From positions 89,060-153,059 of the forward strand of contig NVXV01000007.1 in the NCBI GenBank assembly GCA_002734085.1: a stretch of DNA of 64,000 nt, written 5' to 3'. The notes beneath the pieces were generated by a model, which was not told the origin of the DNA, searched no databases, and saw only the letters and a program-made list of their open reading frames with translations. This document shows positions 18,137 to 26,666 of this stretch, piece by piece. Numbering within the stretch: position 1 is the first letter of the stretch; every line of letters starts with the position of its first letter. The translations under genes and the position numbers were made by a program. The DNA is from Fluviicola sp. (lineage in GTDB: Bacteria > Bacteroidota > Bacteroidia > Flavobacteriales_D > Crocinitomicaceae).

Positions 18137-20026
18137 ATGAAACTGAAGAATGGTCATATTCTAGCGTTTATACTAATTGTAGCAACAATTCTTAGAACGT
18201 ATGATCTATTCAATATTCCCTTTACACACGATGAGTTCAGTGCATTATTCCGTTTGCAATTTGACAACTTTAGTGAATTAATTGCAAATGGGGTTAGAAT
18301 TGATGGTCACCCTGCTGGGATCCATGTTTTTCTTTATTACTGGACTGCGCTTTTTGGTCAAGCGGAGTGGGCAGTGAAGCTTCCTTTTATTTTATTTGGC
18401 ATTGTTTCCATTTGGTTTGTATTTAAAATTGGAAAGCTATGGAAAAATGAGACCGTAGGATTAATTGCAGGGTCCTTTATGGCTGTATCTCAATTTACTG
18501 TGATGTATAGCTTAATTGCACGGCCGTATATCAGTGGTTTGTTTTTTAGTTTGTTGATGGTTTTTTTCTGGTCGAAATTGGTTTTACATCCCACTAAACG
18601 ATTTTATCGAAATCTTGCTGGATTTGTTCTTGGCGCTTCACTTTGTACTTACAACCATCATTTCAGCATGCTCTTTGCGGTAATTGTTGGTCTTTCAGGA
18701 TTGTTTTTAATCGAGAGGAAATTCCTTTTACGCTACATTTTAGCAGGTTTGGCTGTTTTCATATTGTATTTACCACATTTGGAAATCCTACTTTACCAAA
18801 TGAAAATGGGTGGCGTAGAAGGTTGGTTGGCAAAGCCCTCAAATGATTTCTTGTGGCGATTTATCCAGTTTATGTTCAATTACTCCTGGTGGTTCTTGTC
18901 GTTAACATTGGTTTTAATAGTGTACGGCTTTTGGAAAGGTAAGAGGAAGGTCGAGGTTAAAACCTACCTGATATTTGGCGCTTTTTTTCTAATACCTTTC
19001 TTTGTAGGGTTCTTTTACTCAAAATATGTAAATGCTGTTTTGCAATTTTCAGTATTAATTTTCAGCGCTCCGTATCTCTATTTTTTAATCTTTGGTCACT
19101 TAAAAACCCAGAAATTTCAGAAAAACGTCGTAATTGTTCTTTCAGTTTTAACATTTGGAATAGTTAGTCTTGTTTTTGAACGACAGCACTATAAATTGTT
19201 TTACGAAAACTATTATAGATATAGTTTATTAGATTATGAAAAATTTCTTCCCGAAGAAGAACAAGTTCCAATGGTGATTGATGCCAGACAAGACATAGTT
19301 GAGTATTATGCAAAAGAGCAGGAGTTTACAAAAGAGTTCATTTGGTATAGTGATTTTCAATCTAAAAATGAGTTTGTCAAGTTCCTTGAAGATAACACTA
19401 AAGAGAAAAATTTTTTCTATCTAAGTTTAGATGTGGCGAGTGATCCATCAATAATACCTTTAGTACAAAATTACTATCCAAATATTGTCAAATTAGAAAA
19501 CTATTTTAATGGAACCAACTACCTTTTTTCTGCGAAAGAAGTAGCCTCTCCAATAGAGAATAGAGAACTTATATCTGAAATAGATTTTTCAGGTGAAATA
19601 AACATAGGATGGTCAGGGTTTACGAATGATTTTATTAAAAATCAGACACTTATATTTGACAAAAGTGTTGAGTGGGGCCCTGTTTTTGAACGTGACATAA
19701 AGTTAATAGTAAAATCAAAAAATGACTTTGTGGACGTTGTTGTTAGTTTCGGAAACAACGATGATATTGAAGATGTTATGTTGGTAATGGAAATAACGAA
19801 CGATAATGAAGAAAATCATTGGACAGGGGTTCCTTTAACAAAACTGGAAGGGATATCAAATATTTTTGGTAGCTTAAAACTAGCAGATATCAAAACACCT
19901 CTGAATGGAAAATTAAAAGTTTACGTTTGGAATAAGAGCAAGGAATCTTTTTCAATAGAAAGTATTAAAATTTTTTGGCGTAAAGGTAATCCGTTTATTT
20001 ATGGTTTGTTTTATCCGATTCATTAA
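18137..20026 (+). CDS. GT39/PMT-type membrane glycosyltransferase
   Basis: 629 residues. There are about ten transmembrane segments in the first 370 residues, then a soluble C-terminal domain of about 260 residues. The first outer loop carries FTHDEFSAL, matching the acidic Asp-Glu motif used by GT39-like, polyprenyl-phosphate-sugar-dependent enzymes such as ArnT and PMT; HPAGIHVFLYYW follows, as in that family. These enzymes transfer a sugar from a lipid carrier to lipid A, protein or glycan on the outer face of the inner membrane. The acceptor is unknown, and the beta-rich soluble tail resembles no domain I can name. It is a single gene, ending in a convergent terminator. Confidence 0.75.
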   Translation: MKLKNGHILAFILIVATILRTYDLFNIPFTHDEFSALFRLQFDNFSELIANGVRIDGHPAGIHVFLYYWTALFGQAEWAVKLPFILFGIVSIWFVFKIGKLWKNETVGLIAGSFMAVSQFTVMYSLIARPYISGLFFSLLMVFFWSKLVLHPTKRFYRNLAGFVLGASLCTYNHHFSMLFAVIVGLSGLFLIERKFLLRYILAGLAVFILYLPHLEILLYQMKMGGVEGWLAKPSNDFLWRFIQFMFNYSWWFLSLTLVLIVYGFWKGKRKVEVKTYLIFGAFFLIPFFVGFFYSKYVNAVLQFSVLIFSAPYLYFLIFGHLKTQKFQKNVVIVLSVLTFGIVSLVFERQHYKLFYENYYRYSLLDYEKFLPEEEQVPMVIDARQDIVEYYAKEQEFTKEFIWYSDFQSKNEFVKFLEDNTKEKNFFYLSLDVASDPSIIPLVQNYYPNIVKLENYFNGTNYLFSAKEVASPIENRELISEIDFSGEINIGWSGFTNDFIKNQTLIFDKSVEWGPVFERDIKLIVKSKNDFVDVVVSFGNNDDIEDVMLVMEITNDNEENHWTGVPLTKLEGISNIFGSLKLADIKTPLNGKLKVYVWNKSKESFSIESIKIFWRKGNPFIYGLFYPIH

Positions 20027-20033
20027 ATAGAAA

Positions 20034-20066
20034 AACCCACAACCTACCAAAGATAGATTGTGGGTT
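20034..20066. terminator. Convergent terminator hairpin
   Basis: AACCCACAA at 20034-20042 pairs with TTGTGGGTT at 20058-20066. A-rich sequence on the left and T-rich sequence on the right make it a likely bidirectional terminator between the glycosyltransferase gene and the oppositely oriented TonB receptor gene. Confidence 0.75.
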
Positions 20067-20084
20067 ATTTTAATCAAACAAAAA

Positions 20085-22556
20085 CTACAACTTAATTAAC
20101 AGTCTAATTAAGAAATTTCTTCCTGCTTGCGGATAATAAAAATTCTCTTGTGTTCTGTCTCCTGCAACTAAATAGCTAAATGTATATCCATTGTTTTCAT
20201 ACATTTCATCAAAAACATTATTCACTCTAACGCCAATCGTCATTTCTTTGAAAAGAACATCTTCCAATGTGTAAGAAATATTGAAATGCGCTACATAGTA
20301 AGCATCCAATGTTCTTGTTTCATTTGAAGTATTGTCAAGGTATTGCTCACCTACATACTTGTTAAGTAAGCTCAAACGTAAGTTCTTAACAGGCTCAAAA
20401 TTGATATTGATTCCACTAATGATAGAAGGAGAAAACGCTAAATCAGTTGTTGCATGAATAATTTCCTCTTGTCCTACGTAATTAAAAGAACCATCATAAG
20501 CATCAACGTATTCTGTGAAGTTTTCTATTTTATTCTGACTCAAGGTTACATTTCCTGTAACACCGAGATTATCGAATATTTTATAGCCTCCTTCAAGTTC
20601 AATTCCCATACGGTAACTATCTTCCACATTTGTTCTGGTGTATCCACCAACGTCATTGATTTCTCCTGTTAACACCAACTGGTTATCGTAGTCCATGTGG
20701 TAAATATTCGCATTTAAAAATGCTTTTTTCGTTTCTAATCGATATCCAACTTCAAGGTTGTTCAATGTTTCGTGCTGTGGTCTGTTTTCTGGAGTACTTT
20801 CTCTAAAGTCTCTTCTTACAGGCTCGCGATTTGCTATTGCGTAAGAAGCATACAAAGATTGCTTATTATTGATTTTATACATCAAACCTACCTTCGGGTT
20901 TAGGAAATTAAACTGAACATTTTGTTCAATATTTTCAAGACTTCCACTCACTTCGTCAACACCGAGGAAAGTATAATCTATATATCTGTATTGAACATCC
21001 CCAAACAATGTAAAGTCATTCCATTGATACGTCGCTTTCAAGTAACTGTTTGCATCAACTTTGAATCCGTTGTTTTCATAATAACGATCTCTGATAGAAT
21101 TGTCAGGCGTATATTCTGCCCAAATAACTTCTCCAAAGTGGTCTCCATCATACGCATTTGCTCCACCACCTAAAGTAAGTTCAAGGCCTTTTTTGGAGTT
21201 ATAGTTGAAATTAAATATTCCTCCATAAAAATGATTATCCAACCATCTTCTGCGAATTACATCCATACTTGTAACAGTATCTCCTCCAACTTGAATGGGA
21301 TCGTAATCATAAGTTGAGAAGTCATCATCTTCACGAAATTGCTCGTAGTAACCACGACCGTATGTGTAATGTCCCGCCAGTTTCATATTTAACTTATCGT
21401 TAAATTGATGTGCGAAGTGCAGCTGATAATGATCTTGCTGGTAATTGTCTGTTTCATTTTCGTATGTGTAGTAATTATACGTTCTACCTGAATTCAACAA
21501 ATTATCAGTTTCTTCAGCAGAAAGTCCATTTCGGACAGCATAAGCCATCATTTCTTCTTCATCCCCATCGATTCTACTTTCTGGAGTTCCATACCACGCT
21601 TGGTACGTTTTTTCTTTTCCACTGAAAACGTTTAATCGAAGTGTAGATTTCTCACCATGGTAGGCTCCAGAAAGATAAAAGGACTTCAAGTTTGATGAAG
21701 CGCGATCAATATAACCGTCGGATACAATTCTAGACAAACGCGTATCCACTGTGAATTTACCATTGAGTAAACCCGTTCCAGCACGAACAGAATTTCTTAA
21801 AGTATTAAATGACCCACCAGAGTTGTCGATTTCAGCGTAAGCTTCTTCTCTTTGTTGGTGTGTACTGATGTTAATACTTGCTCCAAAAGCACCCGCACCA
21901 TTTGAAGATGTACCTACTCCACGCTGAACTTGCATGCTTTCTACTGAAGAGGCAAAGTCGGGCATGTTTACCCAAAATACACCTTGCGATTCAGCGTCGT
22001 TCATTGGAATACCGTTTACTGTTACGTTTGTTCGCGTAGGATCAACACCGCGAATTCGAACCCCAGTATATCCAACTCCAGCTCCTGCATCAGATGTTAC
22101 TACTGTTGACGGAGTAGATTGAAGTAAGAACGGTAAATCCTGACCGTAGTTTTTCTTTTCAATATCCTCTTCACTTATATTCGTGTAAGTAGTAGGTGTT
22201 TTTTCATCTGCACGAATACCGTGTACTTCAATTCCTTCTTGCATGAAGAAAGTGGTTTCAAGGCTAATATTCAATGTTACATCTGCATTTGAGATTGTAA
22301 CTGTTTTCATCGTTTCTTTGTAACCAAAGAACCTAAATTTTAATTCATATTCACCGTTTGGCAAATCTTTCAAAGTATACTCACCGTTTTTGTTAGTTGT
22401 GACTCCTCGTTGTTGGTCTTTTAGTTGCACAACAGCTCCGGTCAGCGAACCACCCTGTTCGTCGGTAACTTTACCAGAAATTTGATACTGTGAATAAGCA
22501 CTCGATGACAGCAATAAGGCCGCTGCCAGGCTCTGTAAAACTTTTCTTGTTTTCAT
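20085..22556 (-). CDS. TonB-dependent receptor, predicted thiamin/thiamin-precursor uptake
   Basis: 823 residues from the start at 22556 (MKTRKVLQSL); an ATG four codons upstream is also possible. After the signal peptide comes a carboxypeptidase-regulatory-like domain (GKVTDEQGGSLTGAVV), a plug domain (GAGVGYTGVRIRGVDPTRTN, VQRGVGTSSNGAGAFGASI) and the barrel, ending NFLIRLLIKL. The leader carries a TPP riboswitch. In Bacteroidota, TPP riboswitches are known upstream of outer-membrane receptors thought to carry thiamin, pyrithiamin-like or HMP/thiazole precursors, so such a cargo is the best inference. No inner-membrane PnuT or thi biosynthesis gene is beside it. It is a single-gene transcript with its own promoter and a shared terminator. 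Confidence 0.88.
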   Translation of the reverse strand: MKTRKVLQSLAAALLLSSSAYSQYQISGKVTDEQGGSLTGAVVQLKDQQRGVTTNKNGEYTLKDLPNGEYELKFRFFGYKETMKTVTISNADVTLNISLETTFFMQEGIEVHGIRADEKTPTTYTNISEEDIEKKNYGQDLPFLLQSTPSTVVTSDAGAGVGYTGVRIRGVDPTRTNVTVNGIPMNDAESQGVFWVNMPDFASSVESMQVQRGVGTSSNGAGAFGASINISTHQQREEAYAEIDNSGGSFNTLRNSVRAGTGLLNGKFTVDTRLSRIVSDGYIDRASSNLKSFYLSGAYHGEKSTLRLNVFSGKEKTYQAWYGTPESRIDGDEEEMMAYAVRNGLSAEETDNLLNSGRTYNYYTYENETDNYQQDHYQLHFAHQFNDKLNMKLAGHYTYGRGYYEQFREDDDFSTYDYDPIQVGGDTVTSMDVIRRRWLDNHFYGGIFNFNYNSKKGLELTLGGGANAYDGDHFGEVIWAEYTPDNSIRDRYYENNGFKVDANSYLKATYQWNDFTLFGDVQYRYIDYTFLGVDEVSGSLENIEQNVQFNFLNPKVGLMYKINNKQSLYASYAIANREPVRRDFRESTPENRPQHETLNNLEVGYRLETKKAFLNANIYHMDYDNQLVLTGEINDVGGYTRTNVEDSYRMGIELEGGYKIFDNLGVTGNVTLSQNKIENFTEYVDAYDGSFNYVGQEEIIHATTDLAFSPSIISGININFEPVKNLRLSLLNKYVGEQYLDNTSNETRTLDAYYVAHFNISYTLEDVLFKEMTIGVRVNNVFDEMYENNGYTFSYLVAGDRTQENFYYPQAGRNFLIRLLIKL

Positions 22557-22572
22557 GTCTTTAAACATTTAA

Positions 22573-22595
22573 CAAGAATCAGGGGCTAATTCTTG
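22573..22595 (-). promoter_or_regulatory. Candidate expression-platform hairpin of the TPP leader
   Basis: CAAGAAT at 22589-22595 (read on the minus strand) pairs with ATTCTTG at 22573-22579, closing a loop that contains GCCCCT. That loop is complementary to the AGGGG of the riboswitch 5' end. It lies 17 bases before the ATG at 22556 and has no T-run, so control of translation rather than termination seems more likely. Confidence 0.4.
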
Positions 22596-22629
22596 GAATT
22601 AATAATTAATTAGAATTAACGCAATTGTT

Positions 22630-22722
22630 ATGTCAGTCATCTTCCCGCCGCAGGTACAAACCTGATCCGGTTCAATGGGTATAATCTCAGTCCCGATTCT
22701 TACGTCAGGACACCCCTTAGAG
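22630..22722 (-). promoter_or_regulatory. TPP riboswitch (THI element)
   Basis: Read on the minus strand, the leader shows the THI-box order: AGGGGTGTCCTGACG, then GGGACTGAGATTATACCC, then GAACCGGATCAGGTTTGTAC, then CTGCGGCGGGAAG. The invariant CTGAGA, ATACCC, GAAC, TGATC-like and GCGGGA elements are all present, with one change (CGGATC for CTGATC). It binds thiamin pyrophosphate and lowers expression of the downstream gene. It begins about 7 bases after a TACATTTG promoter box and ends about 75 bases before the receptor start codon. Confidence 0.95.
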
Positions 22723-22728
22723 ACGGTG

Positions 22729-22736
22729 CAAATGTA
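22729..22736 (-). promoter_or_regulatory. -7 box for the TPP-controlled receptor gene
   Basis: TACATTTG on the minus strand fits TAnnTTTG and ends 7 bases before the 5' edge of the riboswitch, where the transcript should start. The -33 element is weak. Confidence 0.55.
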
Positions 22737-22925
22737 GTGTGAAAATTAGAATTGTAAAATAAAAAAGGATAAATTTTATTATAAATTTCCGAAGAAAGAG
22801 AGATATACCTCTCGCTATGCTCAAGGTGATGGGAATTAGAGTTTTTTTTCGAGTCTTCGGGAAATGAAATGAGAGGTCTCAAATGATCTAGGCCAATAGT
22901 TAGTTTTAATAGAAATATTTCGCAA

Positions 22926-22960
22926 CAAAAAAACGACAACCTAATGAAAGATTGTCGTTC
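22926..22960 (-). terminator. Terminator of the sdhCAB operon
   Basis: On the minus strand AACGACAA (22952-22959) pairs with TTGTCGTT (22932-22939), then a run of T follows. It lies 23 bases after the sdhB stop codon, so it ends the succinate dehydrogenase transcript just before the TPP-controlled gene's promoter. Confidence 0.85.
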
Positions 22961-22982
22961 AGTTATTTAGTAAACTTATATT

Positions 22983-23735
22983 CTATTTCTTCGTTGCTGT
23001 AGTTGCTTTTGCATATTCGCGGATCTGACGCGCAATATTTTCTAAGGAAATTCCTTTTGGACATTCAACTTCACAAGCCCCAGTATTTGAACAGTTTCCA
23101 AAACCTTCTTTGTCCATTTGTTCAGTCATATTAAGAACTCTTGTTTTCGCTTCTATTTGTCCCTGAGGTAATAGCGCCATTTGAGAAACTTTTGCTGAAA
23201 CGAACAGGCGAGCAGAACTATTTTTACACGCTGCTACACAAGCTCCACAACCAATACAAGTCGCTGAATCAAATGCCGTATCTGCATTTTCTTTTGGAAT
23301 AGGAATGTTGTTTGCGTCTTGCGTATTTCCAGACGTGTTAACAGAAACATATCCGCCTGCATGTTGAATTCTATCAAACGCGCTTCTATCTACCGCTAAA
23401 TCTTTTATCACAGGAAAGGCTCTTGCGCGGAAAGGCTCTATATAAATAGTGTCTCCATCTTTAAATTTTCTCATGTGTAACTGACAAGTAGCAATACCTG
23501 TATCAGGTCCATGAGCACGACCGTTGATGAATAACGAACAAGATCCACAGATTCCTTCACGACAATCATGATCAAAAGCAACAGGAGTTTCCCCTTTGTT
23601 GATTAACTCATCATTGAGTACATCCAACATTTCAAGAAAAGACATATCTGGCTCTATATCACTTATAGCATAGTCCACTATTTTCCCCTTATCGTTGGAA
23701 TTTTTCTGTCTCCATATTTTAAGTTTCAAATTCAT
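22983..23735 (-). CDS. sdhB: Succinate dehydrogenase/fumarate reductase iron-sulfur subunit
   Basis: 250 residues. The N-terminal ferredoxin-like domain holds the 2Fe-2S ligands C58, C63, C66 and C84 ([15 protein letters not shown]). The C-terminal domain has [11 protein letters not shown] and [14 protein letters not shown] for the 4Fe-4S and 3Fe-4S clusters. It passes electrons from the flavoprotein to the quinone site in complex II. It is the last gene of sdhCAB, 63 bases after sdhA. The pattern fits the class B, single cytochrome b type of complex II seen in Bacteroidota, which may work as succinate dehydrogenase or fumarate reductase. Confidence 0.96.
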   Translation of the reverse strand: MNLKLKIWRQKNSNDKGKIVDYAISDIEPDMSFLEMLDVLNDELINKGETPVAFDHDCREGICGSCSLFINGRAHGPDTGIATCQLHMRKFKDGDTIYIEPFRARAFPVIKDLAVDRSAFDRIQHAGGYVSVNTSGNTQDANNIPIPKENADTAFDSATCIGCGACVAACKNSSARLFVSAKVSQMALLPQGQIEAKTRVLNMTEQMDKEGFGNCSNTGACEVECPKGISLENIARQIREYAKATTATKK

Positions 23736-23798
23736 TTGTCTAAATTTTGGTTATTCAACGATTAGTGATTAAGCACACTTCACGTTTTTTATATTTTC

Positions 23799-25802
23799 CT
23801 ATTTATAACTTCTAGTTTTCAACTCAATGTTCTCATATACGAGGTCTTCCTTATGAAGTTGAGCTTTTTCATTGTCCCCTTTATATTCCCAAGCAGCAAC
23901 ATATTTGAAGTTTTCGTCATCCCGTTTTGCTTCACCATCTTCAGTTTGAGATTCTTCACGATAATGCCCTCCACAAGACTCTTTTCTCTCAAGTGCATCG
24001 ATAGCGAACAATTCAGCTAATTCCATAAAGTCAGCAACGCGTCCTGCTTTCGCTAACTCTTCGTTGAATTCTTTAGAAGTGCCAGGAACTCTTACTCCTT
24101 TCCAGAATTCTTCTCTTAATTTCTTTATATCTTCAATTGCTGATTTTAAATCATTTTCGTTTCTAGACATTCCGCATTTGTTCCACATGATTTTACCCAA
24201 CTGCTTGTGGTAGTAATCTACAGAGTGTTCTCCTTTGTTATTCACGAAATATTCGATTCTTTCCGAAACTTCTTTTTCAGCTTGATCAAATTCCTTTGTA
24301 TCCGTTGGAATTTCTCCCGTTCTAATATCATCGGATAAATAATCACCAATCGTATATGGTAATACAAAATAACCGTCTGCCAATCCTTGCATCAATGCAG
24401 AAGCACCTAGTCTATTTGCTCCGTGATCAGAGAAGTTTGCTTCACCAATCGCAAATAATCCTGGGACGGTAGTCATTAAATTGTAATCTACCCAGACACC
24501 TCCCATTGTGTAGTGAACGGCTGGATAAATCATCATTGGCGTTTCGTATGGATTTTGATCAACGATCTTTTCATACATCTCAAATAAATTACCGTATTTA
24601 TTAGCAACGGCTTCTTTACCAAGTTTGGTGATTAGTTCTTTATCATTTTCGTCTAAACCTTTGGTGTACGCTTGTTCTTTTCCATAGCGTTGAATGGCAG
24701 AAGAAAAGTCCAAGTATACAGCTTCACCAGTCTTGTTTACACCGAATCCAGCATCACAACGTTCTTTGGCAGCTCTTGATGCCACGTCACGTGGAACCAA
24801 GTTACCAAACGCAGGGTATCTTCTTTCTAAATAATAATCTCTATCTTCTTGAGCAATTTGCGTAGGCTTTAGTTTGCCATTTCGAATAGCTTCAGCATCT
24901 TCTTTCTTTTTTGGTACCCAAATACGACCGTCATTTCTTAAAGATTCAGACATCAAAGTCAATTTCGCTTGAAGTTCACCAGTAACTGGAATACAGGTTG
25001 GGTGAATTTGAGTAAAACATGGGTTAGCAAAGAAAGCACCTTTTTTATACATTTTCCATGCTGCAGAAGCGTTACTTCCCATTGCATTTGTTGAAAGGAA
25101 AAAGATGTTTCCATATCCACCAGACCCCACTACAACAGCATGAGCACTGTGTCTTTCAATCTCCCCAGTAACCAAGTTTCTTGCGATGATACCTCTCGCT
25201 TTTCCATCAACGATAACAACATCCATCATTTCGTGACGGTTGTACATCTTAATTTTACCGCGACTTATTTGACGATTCATTGCTGAATAAGCACCCAATA
25301 ATAATTGTTGCCCTGTTTGTCCTTTCGCGTAAAATGTTCTCGAAACAAGCACTCCACCAAAAGAACGGTTATCTAGAAGACCGCCGTAATCACGAGCAAA
25401 AGGAACACCTTGCGCTACACATTGGTCAATAATATTTGCAGAAACTTCAGCTAAACGATAAACGTTTGCTTCTCTTGAACGGTAATCACCACCTTTTACT
25501 GTATCGTAAAACAATCTGTAAATGGAATCACCATCTCCCTGATAGTTTTTTGCTGCATTGATACCACCTTGTGCTGCAATTGAGTGTGCACGTCTTGGAG
25601 AGTCCTGGAAGCAAAAAGCCTTTACATTATATCCTAGTTCAGCCAAAGAAGCGGCAGCGGAACCACCTGCTAAACCAGTACCGATAACAATGACATCAAT
25701 TAGACGCTTGTTTGCTGGGTTTACCAAATTGATATTATTCTTATGGTTGGTCCATTTATCTTTTAAAGGACCTGCTGGTATTTTTGAATCTAAAGTTGCC
25801 AT
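23799..25802 (-). CDS. sdhA: Succinate dehydrogenase/fumarate reductase flavoprotein subunit
   Basis: 667 residues. It has an N-terminal dinucleotide fold ([19 protein letters not shown]), the [15 protein letters not shown] segment whose His carries the covalent FAD, active-site segments HPTCIPV and [10 protein letters not shown], and [17 protein letters not shown]. It oxidises succinate to fumarate in the cytoplasm, or the reverse. The length is above the 588 of E. coli SdhA and matches the longer Bacteroidota and Bacillus-type enzymes. It sits in the middle of the sdhCAB operon, 12 bases after sdhC. Confidence 0.97.
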   Translation of the reverse strand: MATLDSKIPAGPLKDKWTNHKNNINLVNPANKRLIDVIVIGTGLAGGSAAASLAELGYNVKAFCFQDSPRRAHSIAAQGGINAAKNYQGDGDSIYRLFYDTVKGGDYRSREANVYRLAEVSANIIDQCVAQGVPFARDYGGLLDNRSFGGVLVSRTFYAKGQTGQQLLLGAYSAMNRQISRGKIKMYNRHEMMDVVIVDGKARGIIARNLVTGEIERHSAHAVVVGSGGYGNIFFLSTNAMGSNASAAWKMYKKGAFFANPCFTQIHPTCIPVTGELQAKLTLMSESLRNDGRIWVPKKKEDAEAIRNGKLKPTQIAQEDRDYYLERRYPAFGNLVPRDVASRAAKERCDAGFGVNKTGEAVYLDFSSAIQRYGKEQAYTKGLDENDKELITKLGKEAVANKYGNLFEMYEKIVDQNPYETPMMIYPAVHYTMGGVWVDYNLMTTVPGLFAIGEANFSDHGANRLGASALMQGLADGYFVLPYTIGDYLSDDIRTGEIPTDTKEFDQAEKEVSERIEYFVNNKGEHSVDYYHKQLGKIMWNKCGMSRNENDLKSAIEDIKKLREEFWKGVRVPGTSKEFNEELAKAGRVADFMELAELFAIDALERKESCGGHYREESQTEDGEAKRDDENFKYVAAWEYKGDNEKAQLHKEDLVYENIELKTRSYK

Positions 25803-25814
25803 AATATCCTAATA

Positions 25815-26480
25815 TTAATGTTGTAAATAAAGTGCGATTGCTGTGATGATGAACCCTAAAGGAACAACAATGGAGTAGAACACACCGAATTTTTTTAAAC
25901 TGTCAATGTACTTATTGTTTTGCCCCATCGATTGAAAAGCAGAACCAAATCCGTGTAGTAAGTGCAATGCTAATAAAATGAATGCTACAACATAAGCAAT
26001 TACACGAGCAGGATGAGCAAATTTATGAAGCAGTTCTTCGTAATATCGATTAGGATCCGCAGCGTTCATTTCAATATACTTATAATTCATCTCTGGCAGC
26101 CAAAAATCAATAAAGTGCAAAACAAGAAATGCTAGTATCACTAACCCTGAGTAAATCATATTACGAGACATCCAAGTAGAGTTTGCCGCACCGTTATTTT
26201 TTGCGTAATTAATAGGGCGCGCCTTTCTGTTTCGTATTTCTAAAATAAAACCCATTACAAAATGGAATACCACAGCAAAAATCAATATAGGCTGCGCAAA
26301 GAATTGAATAACGGGATTGGTTCCCATAAAATGCGACAACTCATTAAATGTATCTGGGCTCACAACTGCACTAAAGTTAATAGTTAAGTGTTGCAACAAA
26401 AATATCATTAAGAAAAGTGCAGATAATGCCATAGCTATCTTCCTGCCTATAGTCAATCTGAATAAACCTGATTTGCTCAT
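25815..26480 (-). CDS. sdhC: Succinate dehydrogenase cytochrome b subunit (class B)
   Basis: 221 residues with five hydrophobic segments, the layout of single-subunit, dihaem cytochrome b anchors. Candidate haem ligand His residues sit in LLQHLTINF, FHFVMGFI, VLHFIDFW and LHLLHGFGS. It anchors SdhAB to the inner membrane and reduces menaquinone. It is the first gene of the operon, with a TAATTTTG promoter box about 30 bases upstream. Confidence 0.95.
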   Translation of the reverse strand: MSKSGLFRLTIGRKIAMALSALFLMIFLLQHLTINFSAVVSPDTFNELSHFMGTNPVIQFFAQPILIFAVVFHFVMGFILEIRNRKARPINYAKNNGAANSTWMSRNMIYSGLVILAFLVLHFIDFWLPEMNYKYIEMNAADPNRYYEELLHKFAHPARVIAYVVAFILLALHLLHGFGSAFQSMGQNNKYIDSLKKFGVFYSIVVPLGFIITAIALYLQH

Positions 26481-26511
26481 AATTTTATATAAAATTTCAA
26501 TTATTTAACAA

Positions 26512-26519
26512 CAAAATTA
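26512..26519 (-). promoter_or_regulatory. -7 box of sdhCAB promoter
   Basis: TAATTTTG on the minus strand fits TAnnTTTG, about 32 bases before the sdhC ATG. There is no clear -33 TTG. Confidence 0.45.
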
Positions 26520-26666
26520 AGATATAGTTTGAGTTTTTGAATCTCTCCAGCTTATTTAGAATGTTTTTAGATAGGAGCTAAAAATATATTTCCCCGCTCT
26601 ATTATACTTCTAAAAAAGTATATCTTTAGACTTTATGTTTCAATTGTAATCTAATTTTAAATAGGT

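Noticed and set aside
22700-22939. 79-codon minus-strand frame upstream of the TonB receptor
   Set aside because: It overlaps the TPP riboswitch 5' end, its promoter and the sdh terminator, and its sequence looks random, so it is not coding.
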